In this document: in pieces, positions 57,743 to 64,000 of the stretch
Layout: the number at the start of each line of letters is the position of its first letter
How positions within the stretch are numbered: the first letter of the stretch is position 1
Assembly: GCA_025200525.1 (NCBI GenBank)
Contig: CM045763.1
Coordinates: 91,357,944-91,421,943 of the forward strand
Direction: 5' to 3'
Length of the DNA stretch: 64,000 nt
Source: Camellia lanceoleosa
Taxonomy: Eukaryota; Streptophyta; Magnoliopsida; Ericales; Theaceae
The notes under the pieces: model-generated
Databases searched by the model: none
Seen by the model: only the letters and a program-made list of their open reading frames with translations
What the model was told of the DNA's origin: nothing
Made by a program: the position numbers and the translations under genes

Positions 57743-59012
57743 GCTCCCCCTTCCAGAGCTTATGGAAGCTTTAGATGCCAAAGTAGGCCCGGTTTGTGCC
57801 TCATCTTCAAGCCAAGCTATGCATTGGCCAGAAAGGGCACAATTGGGAGCGGGGGCCAGAAGTTCTCTTGTCCTCCATGCAGCGGAATACCAAGCTAACT
57901 ATGTGCCTCAGATCAAAAATGAAGTTGGGTACTTTATCCCCTCTTCTGGGCAAGTTTGGTCCTATCCGAATTGGCGCCGGAATCGAAATGGAAAGTAAAA
58001 GACACAGTGTGTCAAGCCAACCAACTGGATGCTAGGCTGTCGGGACATGCTGTAGCTCATCTCAGGCAGATCAAACTAGGGGCAACGCTAAGCGATGTCA
58101 ACAGCAGACCTGTTGCACATCCAGTGGCACCACCGTCCCTCGTTTGGGAAATCGACTAGCCGTGGGCGAAAGAAATAGCTGCGAGCTGAATATGAAGGGC
58201 AAGCGCCCACTACTTTCAACTTATCCATGAGCCAAATCTGGAAAGGGATGAAAAATAACAGAGATTAAAGAATAGAGAGGTGTATGTGGAGAGAAAAAGT
58301 GAGAAAGGGGTTTTGAGAGAAAAACAGAGCCTGAGGGCCGAGTGATGTGAGACACACATGTGAGAAGGGTAGGAAACATTACCTGCAACAGTAGTGGACT
58401 CCCTGTAAACTTGGTTGTCTCCCGGCAATAGAAAGCATCCAAACCCATCAAAGTTTCAGCTAGTGCTAAGCCAATACAGCTCTTGCCCTCTTTCAAGCCT
58501 TGGGCAACTTCGATCAAGCGAATGGTAGACCCTCCGAAGCCAGGGGCAAGTAAGAAATGGGCCAACATACACAAGCAGAGGGCATGTTGCCAAAAACCTT
58601 GCCAAAGATGGTCGCCACGGTCGCCGGCATCAGAAAATCGGTGAATGAGATTAGGGATGACGAGTTCTCCATTGTGAACTAAAGCTCGGGCTTCATGTAA
58701 AGTAAGCCCACACATCCGTCCTAAAGCTTGGATGTGGATAAAACGAGACTGGGGTAAGATCTCCTCAACATGGCAAGATTCCATCAAAGCTTGGAATTCT
58801 TCGATTGTGGGACATATCTCTTGTCCCCTGAAGCTAAAAACATGTTTAACCGGATTCCAACATCTAGTCGCGGCATGAAGGAATGGAAAACACAACGGAG
58901 TACGGCTTAGCGGGAATAGTGCATTTATCCCAAAACCCCAGAAATTCAACTTTTCCAAGCCATCTAAAGTTGCAATCCAATCGAGGAGTTTTTCGATAAA
59001 GAATGGCTCCAT
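57743..59012 (-). pseudogene. ORF B (DUF7745-like), outer right copy
   Basis: Exon 1 is 59012-58383, 630 bp and open, starting M-E-P-F-F-I-E-K-L. Donor CAG/GTAATG; acceptor CCAG at about 58238; exon 2 runs to about 57743. Exon 2 shows LVDFPNEGRWCHW but needs frame changes, and a TGA replaces an Arg codon near 57918 (ATC TGA GGC against ATC CGA GGC in the left copy). It is divergent from its left-arm partner. Confidence 0.7.
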
Positions 59013-59057
59013 TTTGTCGCAAGAACAGACCTGGAATGAAAAAACCACGAAGTCCTA

Positions 59058-59066
59058 GCTTTTACA
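59058..59066 (-). promoter_or_regulatory. TATA-like box of ORF B, outer right copy
   Basis: Minus strand TGTAAAAGC, 46-54 bases upstream of the start codon, 58 bases from the nearest GGCC word. Confidence 0.5.
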
Positions 59067-59119
59067 GAAGATAAGGCACTCAATGGAAGACAGGTGGCAG
59101 CAATATGGAGATTCCCTGC

Positions 59120-59182
59120 ATTACTGGCCAACCGGCCAGTTTAGTGGCCGACAGTTACCGCTAAGTGGCCGACAGCCACTTT
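59120..59182. repeat. GGCC cluster upstream of ORF B, outer right copy
   Basis: CTGGCCAACCGGCCAG, TGGCCGACAG, TGGCCGACAGCC. Confidence 0.82.
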
Positions 59183-59718
59183 TTGTCTCCAGAAGAATGT
59201 CTTTGGCTTTCCTGTGTGTAGAGGATGTTGAAAACTTGTGTTTTGTTCTACTCTGGATGCGTCTTGCTGTTTTGTTTAGTAGTTTTGTTGATTTGTTTAT
59301 CGAGTTGTTGCAATTCAATTATCAAGTTGTTGTATTTGCTTATCGAGTTGTATTTATTTCAATTATTGAGTTGTTGTTTTGTTTATTGAGTTGTTGCATT
59401 AGTTTTTCTTTGAGTTGTCTTATTTTGTTTGTTATGTTTTGGTTGATTCACTACTTGACTAAGCAATTGTTATTATAATGCAATATTCAATTTTCATCGA
59501 ATCTCGTTTTTGTGTAAAATGGTACAATACGATGCCCAAAATATAAAATGCAACACATTTTTATAAAAAAAAGCTATTTTCATTCCAATCATGATTTCTT
59601 TTTACAAAGAGTACAAGTTTTTAAAGAAAATAAAACTGTCTAAGGCTGTACAATGTGCTAACACTAGTAGCAAAAAGGATAAACAAAGCAAAAAGCATCT
59701 AAATCAGTGCCACCCATC
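59183..59718. other. ORF A-ORF B spacer, outer right copy
   Basis: Reversed CAACTCGATAAACAAA repeats at 59270-59440 (read here as TTGTTTATCGAGTTG). The remaining bases match the ORF A 3' untranslated part. The ORF at 59083-59478 is a shadow of these repeats. Confidence 0.65.
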
Positions 59719-62605
59719 TCAGGATCGAGAGGCCCTCTTCATCCTCTTTCTCGGCTGAGCGAACTCGGAGCTATCGCCATCAGCGCAACTATTTGAATCT
59801 GAGTTGGAGCCTGAACCAGAGCTGTCTCCGCTCCCATCCTCAGAGCCTTCTTCAGCATCGTCAACACCCTCAGAACCCGAGCCGGTGCCGTCGTCTCCAC
59901 CTGCAAATGACTCTGACTGGGGACTCGCTGGCTCCTCGTCCTCACTAGTCTCCTCATCGTCATCTCGCATGACAAGCTCCTAACGTCTCCTTCGGCCGCG
60001 TGCCAGAATCTCTCTCCCTGTTGCTGGACAAGGCTTTGAGGGTCCCGTTTGTAAAGGTGTGACTTGAAAACGTAGTTTGAATATATCAATCATAGCGTGA
60101 GTATCAAATGCAAGTATGGTGTGCAGGGTGAGTACATGCAGAAGTCAGATACAGTATGTGAATGCAACGTGTCAAATATGATCTATACATGTAGTGTATT
60201 AGTACCATGTGGGAAAATGTTCAATTGAGACGTCAGATTTAGTATACAGTAGGAATATGATAACCAAAATGCAAGAAAATTGAAAATTACCTGAATGCCG
60301 TGGGAGCTAAGCATCGTCTCTCCTCAAGATCATGCCCTCGAACGAGGCCAACACCTCGAGTAATCCCTCAATGTATTCGGTGGAGGGCTGCAAATGCAAG
60401 TTGAAATGATCAATGAATGAATGAATGTCTAAATATTTGAGTAGGAATGAAAAATGAAAGTTGTAATGCATATCGGCAGTGCATCGGGTGTCCTGACATA
60501 TCTGTGACCAGGCACCGGAGGCTTAACCGGGATTTGATAAGGCTCTCCGAAATATTGCCAACCCGTCAACTCAGTCGGCAGATCTGGCCATCCAAAACTC
60601 TGTCTAACAGGGGGTGTCCCTCTAGCCCCGCCTCTCGGTGCTCGGGCCTTGCTCGTCGAAGGAGCATTTGTTGCTTGGGCTCTGCTCATTGAAGGGGCCT
60701 CTGCTGCTCGGGCCCTGCTCGATGAGGGGATATCAATCGCCCTTCTCGTATGAGCACGAACACCTGTCAATGGGGGTATAAGGTACACCTGGAGATAAGT
60801 CGTATAGTCCCCTTCCTTGATGAACAAGTCTGCATCTGTGCCTCGCATGAAGTTAGTAATCTCTTGAGAGGAGAGACTCTCCGTGGCTCGCATAGAAAGA
60901 GGAGGCGGTAAAGGAACTGACTGTAGGGGCAGGCCCAATGTATGGCGTATGAACCGCTCGCCAAGAAACCAGGCTCGGCCCACTGGCCCCTTAAGTAGGA
61001 GGTGATACCAGGAAGCGCCCCGAGCTCTGGCAAATTGGAATCGGGCACCCTTTGGCATCATCGCCCAGGCTGCCATGTGACCTATAGACAGCAAGTGAAT
61101 AGACTGATGAGTTGCTATTAGAAATGTAAAATGAATTGAAGCTGAAAGCAGAGAGAACTATGAGTTTTGAATTACCTCTACCATCCTTACTGTGTCAAAA
61201 ATACTGGCGAAGGTATGAGAGGGACTCCCGGGTCATCGGCTGGCACCGACCGTCATATCGGTGCGAGTATGGCAGCTCAAAGGGCGTCTCGACCTCTGGC
61301 TCAGGAGTAATTGCCAGGAAATAGGCATATGCCCATAGCTGTGAAAAGCAAAACAGTGGTAGTGAGAATACAGATAAACATAGATAATGCAGAAAGCAGA
61401 GTATGTGTGCAGTGTCTAGAAAATGCAGAATGCGGAGAATATAGAATACACAGAAAATATAGAAAGCAAATTGTGGCACAGTGTGTAGAAAGTACAAATG
61501 CAGAGCAAAGATTAGATTGTGTGTGTGCAGTGTGCGGTGTATGTAGTGTACAGAAAGTGCAAAGTAGAAAGCACGACAGAAATGCAAAGCAGAAAAGCAA
61601 AGCATACCTTCCAGGCTCTCCAATAGCTGTCCACTCTGTTCCCGCTCCTATGGGAGGTCAAACTCATGTAGCAATATAGGGTAGCGAGGCCGATGCCGTC
61701 CCAATCATAGTGCCGAACTTGGGATAAGTCTACTAAGGCGCTCAAGAGATATAGCCCGACTGTGTTCGCCCTGTCGGCGAACAAGGTAGTACTGAAGAGG
61801 AACATGAAGAAACCTCGGGCGTACTGCTCAGTCCCCTCCACAGTCGCTGGGTCTGTCCCTCTGAAGTGATCCGCGAACCAGGTATATAGAACCATACCGG
61901 ATCGGAAGATAGGCAGGTGTGCTCCCAACAGATAAGTCTAAGTAGCCTCTCACTCACCCATATCGAAATCGTATGGGATTGGCCAGCCTCCCACCTCAAG
62001 ACCCGTCAACATGGCAAAGTCATGCGGGGTCATCGTCATATCCCCGATGGTAGAGAAATGGAAGGAGTTGGTGGTGTCCCACCACCTCTCTACCAGTGCG
62101 CCCAAGAGGGTCCTACTTGCCATGAGGTGCGACAGCCCTATGCAAAACAGACCGAACCCTGCCTCATCAATAATCTATCGGACGCCATCAGGGAGGTCCA
62201 TATACCACTATCTAGCTGTGGTGGACCCATATCCACGGGTGAAACGGGAATCTACCTATGTTCAGAATGAGCAGAAATACAATGTGTGAATGTGTCCAGA
62301 ATGAACAGAGGAAATACAGTGTGTGAGTGCGAGCTATGCAAGAAATGCAAAGTACATCGTAGAAAATGTAAGAATGCAGTATGTACCTCTGAGGCATCGT
62401 GGGATAGATGAGACTCTAGCAGTAGATCTGCTGGGGCACATTGCGCAAATCCACTAAAGTGGCAGACTGTGCTAGGTGGTAGTGTATATACCTCAAGGCG
62501 GTATCTCTCTGGGTCAAAAGCTCGAACTCTGGGTGGCAATGGAATGTACTCAGGTTCCCCCTCCATCCTCGGAGAACCCCCGTCATGTGGAGCGTTGTCT
62601 GCCAT
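59719..62605 (-). pseudogene. ORF A (plant mobile domain-like), outer right copy
   Basis: Exons, high to low: 62605-62397 (M-A-D-N-A-P-H-D start), exon 2 from about 62265 to about 61610, 61338-61176, exon 4 from about 61085 to about 60465, 60387-60291, about 60062-59719. Exon 2 has the full domain run including GTTLFADRAN-like STTLFADRANTVGLYLLSAL. Exon 6 ends PRKRMKRASRS, the best-kept nuclear-signal tail. Stops: TAG at 62210-62208, TAG at 62177-62175 (CAG elsewhere), TGA at 61956-61954 and TAG at 61940-61938 (TGG elsewhere). The exon 4 donor GT seems changed to AT. Confidence 0.75.
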
Positions 62606-62672
62606 CCAGAAAGAAGGTGAAAAGTAGGTGGAAATGGGCAAAATGGGTGAAAAGTGCCAAAAGTCAGCAAAA

Positions 62673-62709
62673 GTCAACTCTCGGAGAGAGCAAATGGGAA
62701 AAAAGTCAA
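62673..62709 (-). promoter_or_regulatory. TTGAC words in ORF A leader, outer right copy
   Basis: Minus-strand TTGACT at 62677-62673 and 62709-62705, matching the leader clusters of the other two copies. Confidence 0.4.
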
Positions 62710-62964
62710 AGCTTAGGGAAAAGTGCCAAACTCATGATAAACTTGAGGAGAACAAACGTCAAGTGGTGGAAATGGAGAAAAAAGCTCCGAAAACAAATTT
62801 TGATCGGTTCAAAATGACGGAAATCGAAAGGTTTTAGCAAATCAACTTTGCGAGGGGCGTTGGAAAACGTGTGTAAAGCACGAATCTAAGAAGAAAAAGT
62901 GTCTAGGGAGGAAGAGCAAGTGATTTCGGCACTATGGGTGTGAGGAAATGTGTTATGGGAATGT

Positions 62965-62974
62965 GCTTTTAAAG
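62965..62974 (-). promoter_or_regulatory. TATA-like box of ORF A, outer right copy
   Basis: Minus strand CTTTAAAAGC, 43 bases downstream of the GGCC cluster in the direction of ORF A. Confidence 0.5.
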
Positions 62975-63015
62975 ATCTCCATGCAAAAAGTCCGAAATGT
63001 CCCAGAAATACCACA

Positions 63016-63063
63016 ACTGGCCGACCGGCCAGGTTTTGTGGCCGACCGGCCACTTAGGTGGCT
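63016..63063. repeat. GGCC cluster upstream of ORF A, outer right copy
   Basis: CTGGCCGACCGGCCAG and GTGGCCGACCGGCCAC: two nearly perfect copies, each close to palindromic. Confidence 0.87.
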
Positions 63064-63839
63064 AACATATATGGAAAGTAGCCTACATGGCTTCAGGGTG
63101 GTCGGCAAGTGTCCAGTGTTCTCCCTGTGTGTTTTCAGGCTGTTTTGTGTCCTTAGCTCTTAAGAAAAGTCCATGAAAAGTCCACTTTTTAGCTCAGAAT
63201 GTCTTTGCAGAAATTTTAACTTGTGCCTTCGATGCATGACTCATCATTAGCAGGCATGAACGAGGTGCATCCTTTTTAAAATACATTGTAACTCCTCCGA
63301 GAGGTAAATTAGAGGTTACAACTGAATCAGTCTTGTTAAGACACTTATTTCCTTATTCAGTGTTTTGCATTGAACATGCTATTGATGTCACATTGAATAT
63401 GCATTGTTATCATTGTGCACAAAATGTGTATGCTACACTGTATTGCACTACACATGTTCTTACGTTTGCATAAAATATGCATGCCACGTTGTATTGCATT
63501 ATGCATGCCCTCACATTCGCATAGAAATTGTCTGTACCTACTGCATTAAACATGCATTCGATATTGCATAGAACATGCTCCATGTTTCGTTGCATAGAAT
63601 AGGCTTCTGTTTTGTTCCTCGCATGATGTGCATGAAGCATGCCTCTCTAAGCGTTGTGTCATGGTTATTGATGTTGCATTGAACATGCATTCCTATTGAA
63701 TTGTACCTGTCAAAGTCTTTTTCTTGTGCAGGCATGACATTGTATGTATGGTTCATTCAAAGCTGGTGCAACCTGATGATATTGTATGTACGGTTCATTC
63801 AGAGGAATTCTGGGTAAGATCATTCATGTCCTTTGAACA
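63064..63839. repeat. 3' repeat zone of the outer right half
   Basis: Reverse of 17085-17800: GCATTGAACATGCATTC, GCATAGAACATGC and related words at 63370-63700, and the ACGGTTCATTC/GTATGGTTCATTC pair at about 63745 and 63790. No gene seen. Confidence 0.7.
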
Positions 63840-64000
63840 CCTTGTTGTTGGTTAGAAACACTTGAGTACGCCCAGTGTTTACACCACTCCTTTTTTGGTT
63901 AGAAACACTCAGGTACGCCCGGTGTTTACACCAACACCTCGTTGGTTAGAAACACTCGGGTATGCCCGATGTTTACACTACTCTCTGGTTAGAAGTGTTT
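63840..64000. repeat. Start of the hairpin-unit tandem array, outer right half
   Basis: Three or more units of GGTTAGAAACACT...GCCC...GTGTTTACACCA, the reverse complement of 16790-17060. It runs off the window. A PPT and a 3' LTR on + should lie beyond. Confidence 0.88.

Larger units (their letters stand above)
48342..64000. mobile_element. Outer Tat locus, continuation: two 3' halves joined head to head
   Basis: 48342-52757 continues the left arm (ORF A exons 3-6 and ORF B on +, then the post-pol spacer). At about 52757 the text GCCTAGGT switches to CAGGCCGGGTAGTAC, which belongs to mid-pol on the + strand. Pol runs to 57054, then the spacer, ORF B and ORF A follow in reverse orientation to the window end. 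The inner element shows the normal order, so the junction is a rearrangement. No 5' LTR, PBS or gag is present for either half. Confidence 0.85.

Noticed and set aside
1..64000. tRNA, rRNA or microRNA genes
   Set aside because: None recognised by eye. A tRNAscan or Infernal run would be needed to exclude them; tRNA-like strings found are primer sites only.

Overview
The window is nuclear DNA from a flowering plant, probably a eudicot. I see no host gene. Essentially all 64 kb is nested LTR retrotransposons of two Ty3/gypsy lineages: Tekay/Del-type chromoviruses and giant Tat-type elements. The lineages are recognisable from RT and protease motifs, a second RNase H domain, tRNA-type primer sites, polypurine tracts, TG...CA LTR ends and 5-bp target-site duplications (TSDs). 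The species cannot be fixed from sequence alone.

Layout. (1) 1-6785: a Tekay-type element on +, with its 5' LTR cut by the window edge, a shortened broken interior and a full 3.5-kb 3' LTR. It sits inside (2) 6786-10520, an LTR relic of the Tat family, on -. (3) 10521-11963 and 48342-64000 form an older outer Tat locus. It is two 3' element halves joined head to head: ORFs A and B on +, then a pol piece on +, then ORFs B and A again on -. That makes inverted arms of about 5.9 kb around a pol loop of about 4.3 kb. (4) 11964-48341 is a younger complete Tat element of the same family on -, inserted in an intron of outer ORF A, with 3.9-kb LTRs and near-matching TSDs (actac/actgc). It is itself interrupted by (5) 29503-39075, a Del-type element on + (exact TSD ctaag), and (6) 39381-42053, a solo LTR on - (exact TSD ggttt). 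Without these two insertions it is about 24.1 kb long.

How the Tat element works, in its own sense direction (-): LTR, PBS, gag, protease, RT, RNase H, second RNase H, integrase. Two further genes follow, in the opposite orientation and with introns: a DUF7745-like ORF B, then a plant-mobile-domain-like ORF A with an acidic tail ending in a basic RKR-type signal. Satellite-like tandem arrays, a PPT and the 3' LTR complete it. Introns can survive retrotransposition here because they are antisense to the genomic RNA.

The most interesting signal is a repeated cis-module. Clusters of a GGCCGACCGGCCA-like near-palindrome lie at a short, often constant distance upstream of a TATA-like box at the sense LTR promoters (three LTRs) and at the antisense promoters of ORF A and ORF B. 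This suggests one regulatory circuit, possibly involving the extra proteins themselves. gag-pol is broken in every copy, mostly by changes that look like C-to-T decay, yet ORF B exon 1 stays open at exactly 630 bp in all three copies.
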